Shown here one piece after another: positions 12,051-22,568 of a DNA stretch of 64,000 nt. Location: NCBI GenBank assembly GCA_964036665.1, contig OZ038527.1, positions 3,348,001 through 3,412,000 on the forward strand, in the 5' to 3' direction. The stretch comes from Gordius sp. MW1 (lineage: Eukaryota > Nematomorpha > Gordioida > Gordea > Gordiidae). The position numbers were made by a program, and so were the translations under genes. The notes beneath the pieces are model-generated. The model was not told where the DNA came from, searched no databases, and was given only the letters and a program-made list of their open reading frames with translations. Positions within the stretch are counted from its first letter, which is position 1. Every line of letters begins with the position of its first letter.

Positions 12051-12429
12051 GTGTTTATAAAAGTCGCTACTTTTATTATTGGTAGTTTGAAAATAATATA
12101 AACCACTCAAAATTCCATTCACTTGTAGCTCTTTAAATTATACACATTGGCAATTAATAATTTAAGCAAATTTTGCAAGTAATAAGCTTTTTTAGGAAGT
12201 TAAAAGATATATAAACTACATAATTGAAATGTATTTAAATGGGATTAACTAATATAATCCATAGGTTTTATATAAAAAACAGACCTCTATGCTATAAGTT
12301 ATCTGCGTGAATAAGCAGTCTATTGGTCTATGTGCGTAACACAGCTGCAGCAATTTCAAAATAAAAACGATAAATAATGGTCCTGTCAGGCTTAAGTAGA
12401 TGTTTACAAAAATTAAGACGCCAGGTTAA

Positions 12430-13960
12430 CTAAAGAAGTGAAAGAATGATCTACAAAATCGCAAAGATCAGTGCAAGGAACATAAAGGCTGTGGTAAATT
12501 GAAACACTGTAAGAAGCAAGGAAGGCAACACTCTAACTCAGGACCATCAAATCATAGACCGTTGAGAAGAATACTATTAAGAATTATTAAACAATGAAAA
12601 TGTTTTTGGACCATTTCATGAATATGACCCAGTGTTAGAAGTGACAAAGGAAGAAGTTGACCAGGGGATTAAAAAGATGTTCATGTGTAGAGCGGTGGGA
12701 CCTGATAATATTCCTAAATGGAAGGTTTCAAAACGCTAGGGCACTTACTTCTAAAGCTGTTATACATTAAAGTGGTATGATGCCTGATAAGTGGAGGGAA
12801 AGCAATGTTATACCAATCTATAAAATGAAGAGAGATGGACAAGAGTGCAATAATTTTTGGGGGATAAAATAACAAGCCACGCAATAAAGGATCTCATAGA
12901 AGAAGCTAGACTTCGAAAAATAATTTCCATAGATGAACGACAATTTGGGTTCATGCCTGAAAAATCAAATGAGGCTACTTACAGAATTATATAAGAACCA
13001 GAGGGATCTTCATATGTGTTTCATCACTATTGCGAAAGCTTTCGACAAAGTCCGAAGCAGTTGGTATGGGATAGCCTGAATTCGAATGGTGTACCAGAAG
13101 CTTATATAATATTAAAAAAGGATATGTATAGTAACGCAAAAACTAAAGTACGATACATCAAAGGGATTCAGTCTAAATGTTGGTGTGCATCAGGATCGGC
13201 ACTATGATGTATTGGATTACTATAGACTTGAAATACGAATCACCTTGGGCAATGCTCTTTGCGGATGATATAATAGAAACGTAGGTAAAAGTGTGGATGG
13301 ATCGAATTGAAAGCAATAGCTTTAGGGACGACAGAGATAAAACTGAATACATATGCCTAGAATCAAGAAATGAACACAAACACATCTGCAAATCGATGAC
13401 TGGTGTTTAAGCAGTAAGACGGGATTAAAATATCTTGGTTCTAGAGTACCTACAATATGTAGGAATGTGGAAAAAGAAATTAAGCAACTCAGGCTGACTA
13501 AATTTCAGGGAGTTGAGTGGTGTATTATGTGACAAACACATATCACTCAAATTGAAAGGACGATTATATAACATCGTTTTGTACCCAAGGTGGTGTATGG
13601 AACGGGGCAATTATTGAAAAAGAAGAGCAAAGTTTGGCTACAATGGAGATACGAATGTTAAGATGGGTCTTGGAAATAAGAATCATGAAATAGGCTTAAT
13701 GTAGTTCCGATTCATAGAATGTTAGTTGTAAGTATGGCCATTTGGAATGACGTGAGAAAAGTCACCCGGCAAAGTGTATCAAGAAGGTGCAAGTCGAAGG
13801 TAAGGGAAATAGAGGGAGGCCTAAGCTGACATGGAAACTAAAATTGATATTGACTTGAAAAGGTACGAGCTAAAGCAAAGCTGGTGTAAGTGCAGGAATA
13901 CGTGGAAAAACTACTTGAAGGAGCTAACCACCATGACAAACAGCTATTGGAAAAAAATAT
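12430..13960 (+). pseudogene. Decayed non-LTR (LINE) retrotransposon, reverse transcriptase relic
   Basis: Six-frame reading with frame changes gives an ordered series of LINE reverse-transcriptase landmarks. These are an IYKIAK...ELLN segment (about 12450-12600), VTKEEVDQGIKKM followed by AVGPDNIP (12640-12715), PDKWRESNVIPIYK (12785-12825), DERQFGFMPEKS (12930-12965), KQLVWDSLNSNGVPEAYI (13055-13115), GVHQGSAL (13185-13205), PWxMLFADD (13240-13270) and ATMEIRMLRW (13635-13665). These occur in the order expected of LINE-type endonuclease-reverse transcriptases. Many stops and frameshifts make it inactive. The clade is not certain. Confidence 0.8.
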
Positions 13961-15086
13961 AGTTTTTCTCATAACTAATAATTAGTAATTGCATAGGTGA
14001 TCCTCGGCTTTTTTGTGGAGAATTTTTTTTCATCGAGCGTTTTTAACGAATTGCGCTCGAGTAATAAGCTTAAACAAGTTTCTTTGAGCCAAAGAGAGGC
14101 GTCTAGCACCGACCCGCTCACGGTACTGGCTAGGTTTTAGCAACAATAATAAATCAAAAGAAAAATGTTAAGGCTAAGCTTCGGTCGGCCAAAAACTAAG
14201 ACACTTAAGGGCTGTTGAAAATCAATTTCTTTTTTCTAAAGGCCTTCGAGAAATTAACTTATAGGGTATGGGAAAAGAACTACTAAAATTCGCGATTCGC
14301 CCCCTATCATATCGTAAGGAATTCATATAATTTTGGCTTAAAACTATCAGATAAGACAGGTTGTTTGATTGCACTTATGGGATTACTACTATCTAGATCT
14401 TTATCTAAATATTATAGACACTTGCATTAACAGAATAAAAAAAATTTCATATGTCGAGCGTTCTTATAATTATTATGAATTTATCAGTAAAATTAACTAA
14501 TATATTCATCAAGACTTAATAAAAAAATATCGCAGCAATAAGGTAGTATATTGAAATGGTAAGGAGAAATGATTTGTAAGATAAAACTTTTAAAATTTGT
14601 CTTCAGCAAAAGAATTTTAATGTGCATTTTGGAAACAAAAATTTATAGCAGTTGCTAATCATTCTATTCGTGCATTGGTATGCAAAATGTGTATTTAAAG
14701 GCCCATTCCGAAAGTATGTAACGTCGATATTTTTTGCAGGTCTTACAATTACGAATGAAAAATTTTAGCCCTAAAAATCAATAAATTTTAATTATATAAA
14801 GTGTGTAAATTAATATTAATAACATTTCATTACTTTGTCGCATGCACTTAATGGAAAATTACAAAGGAAGCACTTCTCTAATTAATCTAAAGATTAGCCA
14901 TCTGAAAGAGAAAACGGCCAACACCATATTACCTTATAAAATGACAAACAGTTTATTTTTTGAGAGAACTCCTAAGATTAGAATGAAAAGTAAAAACAAA
15001 ACTTTCACCTATTACTTTCATTTTTATCACGCCTTGATTCAAAATTATATCAATTATGTCAAGCCATTGAGGTGTAAACTGATATT
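13961..15086. other. Intergenic, possible LINE 3' tail then AT-rich DNA
   Basis: The first ~180 bases end in an (ATAA)-like stretch near 14145 and could be the LINE 3' UTR. The rest is AT-rich with no exon recognised. Confidence 0.35.
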
Positions 15087-15236
15087 CATGGGCGTAGCCA
15101 GCAGTGGAATTAGAGGGGGCAAAAACAAATTAGGGACTGGCAAAATAAACATTTTTTAAAATTTTAGCCATAATTTTAATAAATTTCAACAAATTTTTGG
15201 ATTTAGAGGGGGGCAGCCGCCCCTCCCTGCCCCATG
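15087..15236. mobile_element. CATGGGCGTAGCCAG-family MITE, right end damaged
   Basis: The left terminus is intact. The right terminus lacks the TTGGCTACG part before CCCATG. The GGGGGGCAGCCGCCCC palindrome is present. No matching target duplication is seen. Confidence 0.75.
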
Positions 15237-15419
15237 TCAATCTTCTAAAATACTCACATAATTTATTATCTCTCTTACCCAGTTAACAATGCTAACTCTA
15301 TATATTCCAAGCTTTATTCAATTTATATATAAAAATCAAATAGCATAAAATGCGTATATAAAAATGGTTTAACATATTAGGCAAAATATACAAATCTTTT
15401 CTCGTTGTTATAAATTATA

Positions 15420-18400
15420 TTAAAGCCATTTGACGTTGACATCTAGGACGTAGTGAGTGATGGCGGGTCCGTATGATTTGACTTTAGTCAATTTTTCAAA
15501 CACAATTTTCATGTTTTCGCCGGCCAAAGGACGGTCCTGGGTGTTGTCTTTCAGGTTATATAGGTGCTTCTGGATATCAACCATGTGTGTGTAAAGCGTA
15601 GACGCTATGGACAAAATCCAATAAAGCGTACAAAGCTTTTTCAGCCAGGGCACTTTAATATCTGGAGCTATTAAAAAGACAAATTTGCTTCATTATTGAT
15701 GGTTGGTATAAAAATAATATGGCTATAATAAGTCACAAAGCTTTTGCATTGTGGAGGCTTGATGATCGATCGAGCGTCGTTTAACAATAAAAAGAAAAAA
15801 ATGAAAGACTATATAAAGTGACGAATATAGAACAGATTTATTGCAAAATTAGAAAAAAATAAAACCTAGTATAAAAAAACATGCGTTGTGTAGAAAATAA
15901 AGACGTTTATTATCATATTTGCCTCTCAAGTTTTAAGATTAAATTTTATACTTTGCACCGCAGGAAAAACAAAATATAAGGATTAGGAAAGAAGACATTT
16001 ATAGTTAGTCGTTTTCTAAAACTTTACCCCCAAAAAGTGGTTTAGAATGCTACGATTTTTGTAAGCAAGCTTTAAAAAATGTATTAAGGTATTTTGCAAA
16101 AAATGAAAAGTTTTATTTGAGAAAACACGAAAATATGGCTAAAATTAATGGAAATAATAACTTATATGATAGTAAACAATGAAAAAATTTAAAGTCAACA
16201 CTGATGCTTAAAAATGTCTTTGAGTTTATTATCGTAGTACAAATTTGAAACAAGAAATTTTGGTTAAATGTTATGACATATTTTATTCCATTACTACAAT
16301 ATGTTAGGTGTTTAGGGAAAATTGTTTGATTCCCATGTGCCTTGTTATATTTTATAATCGTTTACACAACCTTTTACAATGTGTCCCTAGCTAAATCTTA
16401 AAAACACTCGAACATAATTGGGCGTTTGCTTGAGTTTGAATCAAGAACTCGGGGTTCCATTAGTCGCAAATTGCAAGTCACGAAAAATATTTTAAGACAT
16501 ATCAAAAAACTGCGCTTCGCCTTACATTCTATAATTGAAATCATGGAATGATAAAATGTTCAAACTGACACCCTTATGCATGGTCTTTTGTAGATAAAAG
16601 TTGATTTCATAGCAACTAATGTGAATATTTTAGCCTTGGGGCAGGGTAGGACAAATTAGAAATAAGCAACGATCATCATTAATTTGCAAGGAATAGTTTA
16701 GCCAGGGGCGCAATTATCCGTTACAAAGCCACAACCTAGACAAGTTACCAAAAGAAATATATTTATAAAGGTATTCTCAATGGAATTTGCAACGGTCATT
16801 AGCTTTTCCATAAGCGAAAGCAAATAAAAGTTTTTTGCAGAAGCATAAGTCCATAAAAACCGGTATAAGTTTCCATAGCTATTATTATAAAATTACAAGT
16901 AGGACGGACAGGACGGACAACGAAAAGCGAGTCCATAAATTGCATAGCAATTAATACAATTAAAATTTTTACAATAAAATTTATGGAGTTAAGCTATAAA
17001 ACATTAACGACTACTACTACACAGTGAATGCTTATTGTGGAAAGTCGTCTACGAATGTTTCTGTTACTCTTATGATGTTGAAATGCAAACTGTCCTAAAT
17101 GAGCATATTGCGGACTTCGATAACTTCTGTACCAACTACAAGTTTATTTACGATTTGCAACTTTTAAGCACAACAGACACAATCATGGGCGTAGCCAGCA
17201 TTGGAAATAGAGGGGGGCAATAATGATCATTTTCTAAAATTTTAGCCATAAATTTAATAAATTTCAACAACATTTTGGATTTAAAGGGGGGCAGCCGCCC
17301 CTCCCTGCCTCCCCCCCCCCTTGGCTACGCCCATGGGCACAATGCGAGAGAATACAGCTAAGAAACATCCATAAGCTGATTGGCAATAATAACACGTAGA
17401 AGTGTGTCTTATAGGCGATTTAAGTAAAAATGCGATTACATGTTAAAACATAGCTGCGTCTTGATACCCGTCTCACTTCATTTTTTAAACCAATTTTATT
17501 GCAGTAGTTACTTATTACTAAATATGACTGTTTCCAATGCCTGGGCCACTCCAGGTTTGAATCGATAAGCCTGAAAGATGACATTTAGAAAGAATTTACG
17601 TTTAAACAGGCGATCGCTATTGGTGAAAACGACTAAAAAAAGAGTGAAAGATCATCCTACACATGAGTTAGAGCATCAAAATAGACCCCATAGCGCATAG
17701 CACAGGTCAAGCATTCTACAATAAAATTCATTATTTGTAGTGGAAACTGGTCTTTTGTAGCTATAAAATTAAAAAAAAATATTTTAATCTTGTAATATAT
17801 TTCCATTTTACAATAAATGATAAGGAAATGTATTGTGTTGAGCGCCCCCTTCCTTTGACATAATGTTGCAAAAAGACCTGGGATTTGTTTGGTCCACCTT
17901 TAATTTAACGAAGACTAACGCTCAACTCCGGTCTGTTTTTCAAATTTCGACTAAGCCTTGAGGTCGACTAAGAAAAACGGACCAAAATACCTTTGGTTTG
18001 ATTATGTTTAGTCGACTAAAACTAAAGGTCGACCAAACAAAACCCAGCCGTTTTTGCAACACTACTTTGACATTATTACTTCTTAACCGTCCACTCTAAA
18101 CAAACTCTCTTTACTGCACACCTTCGTATTCTAAATTCTATGCTTTTATCCAATTTTTCCCTTTTTTATATTAATCTTGGCCCAGTACGTCGTAATAAAT
18201 AATATAATAAAATGTAATATGAGATTCACAATTTAAGATTGTTCACAAGATGTATTACATATATATGTTAAATTGTCCATCGGTTGAGCAAAATCCGCAA
18301 AATTAAAGACAATTTTTGAGCGATTAACAAAGTTGTATAACAACAACAAATTTGAAAAGCAAAAATAGTTTATAACAAGAGACAATTTGAAAAATATAAA

Positions 18401-20604
18401 TAAAGCATACAAAGAAGCTAGAACAAGAAAATTATAGGCCAGCAGTTAATTTTTAAACAACCTCTTAAAATGTAAAACTATAATGGCTTACAAACTGCGT
18501 TTGTTAATCAAATCAAAAACGAAAAAATAAGCATAATCAAATTTAGGGATATTTGTCAATTAGATTAAGTTAATATATAAAATTTATCAAATAAGCTTGA
18601 TGTCAAGGACAATTTAAATTGTGTTAATTAATTTAAAAAATAAAAAGCAAGTTTAATCCAAGATTTAAGGATTATTATTAAGAAATTAAAAATATGTTGA
18701 ATTGTTTAAACTTTCATGTATCTATCTCTAAACTTACAAATATAAAATATTTTAAAATAATCAAAATCTTACTTTGCAAGTAATCAGCAATTTCTTTGTA
18801 AGAAGGCAGTAGGCTGAGTTTGTTAATAACTTGATCTTTAAAAATGCAACTTGTTGTCAATTTAAATAAAAAATTCAAATTTTCTGGGCCTAAAAATATG
18901 AGCAAAAATAAGAAATTGAGTTGAAGTTTGAAAAAGATAATTTAAAATAACAACTTTAATTATTAAATTTTATTTTAAAAATAAAGGTTAACATCACTTT
19001 TATAAACGATTTTTAAATATTTTTTTAAGGGCTTTTATAGGTTCTAACAATTATAGAACCTAAAATTATGATATTGAGAGGAGTTTCCTATAATTAACCT
19101 GGATATGTTTGCAACATATCTTTTGCCAATGGGTTCAATATAAAATTTACAGTTGTATCAACAATATTATCTGCATTATCTGGAGAGGGTAACATTGATA
19201 ATAGAATAGGCAATATCCTTTCATCACCTTTAATAACAGGCTGCTCTTTATTCCAAATAATTCCCTCATTTGAGCTATAATGGAAGTTTGTATGAAATTT
19301 GTTAACATTTATAGTTGATTTTAAATCTATGCCAATATTATTTGATAAATGTGGAAAAAGAGAGTTTTTAATGGCTAGAATGTCACAATTTTCATGGATA
19401 TGAAGAGTTCCACCAGTGGAGTACTTTAAAAGTTTGAGAGCTGATGGCCATGAAAATCTAGATGTTGGTATGAGGCCAAGTATAACCCTGTCAGCTATGT
19501 TAAATTCTGTTATCTGTAGTCAAAAAAACATATTTTTTTTGAAAATTATACATTCTACATCGACTTCATTTTGCCATGTTCTAATAATAAGTTGTTATGT
19601 AAAGTTTAATATTGTCATATGGCTTAGAGAATATTATAATTAACTAATCCAAAATGTGAGCAAATATTTATTGCCTTATTATTTAATATGTTAAAAATAA
19701 GTTTCAAAATTATCAAAAACAAAAATAAATGTATATTAATGACATAAAAACCTAATATACTTTACGATTGTCAACTAAATGAACAATACATCTGTCATCA
19801 TCAATTCCATTTAAAATGATGTTTTCCCTAAGATAATGCAGAGCTGAGGAATTCCAATCATAGGCATGCACAACCTTAGCTTTACTCCCAATTAAAAGTG
19901 GCAAGGTAAAATATCCAATGCCTGAATATATAAATTTATCTAAATTTACAATTAGTTACCAGCAAACATGTCTACAACAACTTCTTCTTCACACTTTAAA
20001 GTGCCCATTCTCATTCTTTCTGTTATATTGCCAGAACTAAACATATTCTTTTCTAGATCAAATTTATACCTAAAAACCAATGCAATTATCTTAGTAATAT
20101 AAAAAATACAAAGCTAAAAAGTTTCTCTCAAATAACATTGGTTTATAACATAAATTTTTGTAAGGCAACGAAAAATCAGTTTATAACTTTTTTTAAACAT
20201 AAAACACCCATACTTGATTCCATTTTCTTTATGAGTTACAATAGCGTCCTTCCCAAAAACCACTGACGCTTTTGGGGACCGACAATCATCTAGGCGTATT
20301 TTTTCATATATCAAAACTTTCTGTACTTTCAAAGTCTTACAAATAATATCAAATTTTTCATCATTATCTAGCAAATAAAAGTAACTCTGATAAAAATAAT
20401 TACTTTCTTGGGGATTAAATGGATAGTTATTGAGGATGACTGCATTACCTTTTTTCTCCCATTTATAATTTTTAAGATTTAATATGTCAAAATTGTCAAG
20501 AGCATGCGGCTTACAACTCACATGGATGTGATCCATATGGGGACAAAAAGGTCTACTCGTTTCATAGACTATGACTCGTTTAGCTTGACGAGTTTTCAAT
20601 ATAC
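15420..20604 (-). CDS. TYW2: TYW2-type tRNA wybutosine-synthesising enzyme (5' end not found)
   Basis: TYW2 transfers the 3-amino-3-carboxypropyl group of S-adenosylmethionine to the 4-demethylwyosine base at position 37 of tRNA-Phe. Minus-strand exons are 20604-20214, 20069-19960, 19921-19761, 19513-19099 and 15667-15420, with all junction phases compatible. Landmarks in order are ENGIK joined to YKFDLEK, SSGNITERMR, the SAM-binding motif DMFAGIGYFTLPLL, HAYDWNSSALHYLRENIILNG, DNRK joined to ITEFNIADRVILGLIP, GGTLHIHEN, and the C-terminal KVKSYGPAITHYVLDVNV. The DMFAGIGYFTLP form distinguishes TYW2 from Trm5. The visible exons give about 440 codons, close to the family length. The first exon opens in phase 1, so a short upstream exon with the start codon is missing, perhaps displaced by repeats above 20.75 kb. 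The last intron is 3.4 kb and repeat-filled. Confidence 0.9.
16630..16955 (+). mobile_element. Helentron-like short element (pearl/DINE-type), one core unit
   Basis: One copy of the core unit (GCCTTGGGGCAGGG ... CAACCTAGACAAGTTACC) is followed by a conserved tail, a GGACGGACAGGACGGACAAC tetranucleotide tract, then a terminal palindrome AATTGCATAGCAATT. The same order occurs at 59211-59910 with three core units. It lies in the last TYW2 intron. Confidence 0.6.
17184..17335. mobile_element. CATGGGCGTAGCCAG-family MITE
   Basis: Both termini are intact (CATGGGCGTAGCCAG / TTGGCTACGCCCATG). Flanks GACACAAT and GGCACAAT match at 7 of 8. A long C-run lies near the right end. Located in the TYW2 intron. 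Confidence 0.85.
17861..18064. mobile_element. hAT MITE with perfect 8-bp TSD
   Basis: The 204-bp element starts TAATGTTGCAAAAAG and ends TTTTTGCAACACTA, with TIR similarity continuing for about 33 bp (TGGG.TTTGTTTGGTC). It is flanked by CTTTGACA at 17853-17860 and 18065-18072, a perfect 8-bp duplication. The interior has TAGTCGACTAAA and AGGTCGACC palindromic words. No coding capacity. In the TYW2 intron. Confidence 0.85.
18065..18772. other. AT-rich intron sequence, nothing recognised
   Basis: Part of the last TYW2 intron. Very AT-rich, no exon or repeat terminus identified. Confidence 0.5.
18773..18889 (-). CDS. Candidate additional TYW2 exon (117 nt, symmetrical phase)
   Basis: On the minus strand an acceptor (TTTTTAG) precedes GCCCAGAAAATTTG and a strong donor GTAAGA follows TTGCAAA. 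The 117-nt interval is open, contains KDQVINKLSLLPSYKEIADY, and is phase 1 at both ends. That is exactly what is needed for insertion between the 19513-19099 and 15667-15420 exons. I do not recognise this segment in TYW2 proteins. It could be a lineage-specific insert, a cassette exon, or chance. Confidence 0.45.
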
Positions 20605-20755
20605 CTATGAAATACGTTATAGCAAGGATGGATACCTTTCTTAAGTTTTAATCTTAAATTAATTTTGCAACTTTAATGTTTTATCTTTAATTTTGATCCA
20701 TTCGCTTTTGCAGTATACTATAGAGAGGTAACTTTTCCTTCAAAATAGAACAACG
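20605..20755. other. TYW2 upstream sequence, start codon exon not identified
   Basis: The expected N-terminal exon should lie on the minus strand upstream of 20604. An ATG on that strand (about 20702) is followed after three codons by a stop and does not fit. No convincing start exon is seen before the repeats begin near 20756. Confidence 0.4.
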
Positions 20756-22380
20756 GGTCAGGCTCGGACGGGCCGTAGTATAACCTAGCGGGCTCGGGCT
20801 GGGCCTAAGTACACATAAGGCCCATTAAGAGCTCGTTAAGAAATCGATTAGACCTAGCATAAAAAATGTTTATTTTATAATGTTTTAAAGTAAAATTATT
20901 TGATGTTTATCAAATTAACATGGAGTTAAATATATTTCCATCTACGCGCATTTTAAGTCATGTAATAATCCCATGGGCATAGCCATGATTTAAATTAGAG
21001 GGGGGGGCATAATAATAAAGGTTGAAATTTTTTTTAGAAATTTTGGATTTGGGGTGGGCAGATGTCCATCCTTGACTCCCCATTTATATCGTCTAGCAAT
21101 ACAAGAGTAAAAGAATTTAATAATATGTAATATTTTATATATATAGTCACTAAAAAATTTAAAATCAAATCTAAAAAGTTAAACTTTATTTAAGTTTTTT
21201 ATATAAAATATTATTGCTTTCATTGTCAATAACCTAAAATTTTAAAGTGGTGGAAAAGCAAGCTAAGTAACGTTGTTAAAAACAACGTAACTTTAAATGA
21301 GGTTTTAAATTTAAAAAGTTTGTTTGCCATATATGGTTTCATGTCAACTAGAGAACTGCAAAGTAACTTATTTTCAACCCAAAACCGACCCAACCCAATT
21401 TTTTAAATTTTCAACCTGAACCCGACCCAGCCCGACTCAAAAGCGTTTAAAGCCGAATCCCTGCACGTTTCATTGGTATCGGACGCGGGACTAAGAAAAA
21501 TATAGGTGTGTAAAATTTAATCGTCAAATTAAAATGCGATTTACTAAACTAATTGATACCACACATTTTGATTACTAAATCTATTTGAAATTTCAATGAT
21601 TTATATAAGTGATGTATATATATGATAGCATCTATAATATTAAGTCGCAATTAATTTGAAATATATAGTTTTGCAAATGAACCATTTAATATATTTAGAC
21701 CTACTTTTATTCTGGTTATGAATATATTTATATGCAGTTTAAGCTATAATGAACCACAACTTCACATCTTAATACAATTTAAAAATATTATTTTGCTGAT
21801 ATATTTTGCCTTTCACGAGTCAAATTAAAATTTGCGTTTAAATATACAATCAGGTTTGAATAAACAAAAGGAAATTAAGTAACTGAATGAAGGATCTTCG
21901 ATATTTCTATATTAATTAAGAATATTATACATAATAGCATTAAAATTTAAAAGATAGGTCCCGTGTATTTTTCAATGTAAGTTTTATAACCTTTGACCTG
22001 ACTTAAATCCAACCCGACCCGAAAGTATAAAATTTTAAACCCAAATCCGACTCGACACGAAAGCTTTTAAAGTTTTTAAAGAGAACTCGACACAAGGCAT
22101 TTTGTAATTTGCAACCCGGGTCAAGTTTCAGGTCACAGTACAGTAGGTCTTCTCTTAAAGATAGAAGAACTCGTCTGGCCTGAAATTATTGATAATTGAC
22201 ATTTTTACACTTATAAATTATCTATTCTTTCGGTAAAATTAAAATCTAAAAAAAATTCATACGAGCCCGGGCCGGGCTTTGTATAAGCCGGCCGGGTCCG
22301 AGCCTATAAATTAACATTTTGACGGGATTTTTAAAACGAGCGGGTCGACTGACCCAAACAGGTCCGTTGCAGATCTCTAG
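20756..22380. mobile_element. GC-repeat hAT-like element containing a second element of the same type
   Basis: The outer left end is GGGTCAGGCTCGGACGGGCC with GGGCTCGGGCTGGGCC. The outer right end (22262-22380) has GAGCCCGGGCCGGGC, GGGTCGACTGACCC and finishes GTTGCAGATCTCTAG. Inside, about 21350-22150, another pair of ends carries AACCCGACCCAGCCCGAC (left) and CCAACCCGACCCGAAAG (right). A MITE relic sits at 20972-21085. The inner and outer bodies are AT-rich with no transposase frame. Confidence 0.6.
20972..21085. mobile_element. Degenerate CATGGGCGTAGCCAG-family MITE
   Basis: The left end CATGGGCATAGCCATG is followed by a G-run. The right part GGGTGGGCAGATGTCCATCC is a mutated version of the usual GGGGCAGCCGCCCC palindrome. 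The right TIR is lost. Confidence 0.55.
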
Positions 22381-22387
22381 TGAGTAG

Positions 22388-22568
22388 TGTCTCAGGCGAT
22401 ACGTAAATTATTGAATTGTAGAATGTTAGTGGTAATGCCTCGAGTGACAATTAAGTTACGGTTAATTAGTTTTAAAGTATATTTTCGACTTTGTTTACAC
22501 GATTATCATTCTTTCGGTTTTATCTATACCCCTACCTAACGTTGATTATAATATTACCGCGCGCAATA
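22388..22568 (+). repeat. 5' LTR of a Ty3/gypsy element
   Basis: A 181-bp block starting TGTCTCAGGCG and ending CGCGCGCAATA is repeated at 24057-24229. Directly downstream, AGTGGCGTCAAGTAGG supplies a TGG-initial candidate tRNA primer-binding site. The sequence similarity to the 3' copy also continues about 90 bp upstream of the LTR (see findings). Confidence 0.75.

Noticed and set aside
14842..15159. 105-codon + strand frame ending IMGVASSGIRGGK
   Set aside because: Its end is simply a translation of the MITE terminus CATGGGCGTAGCCAGC; another frame at 17035 ends the same way. No family resemblance upstream.
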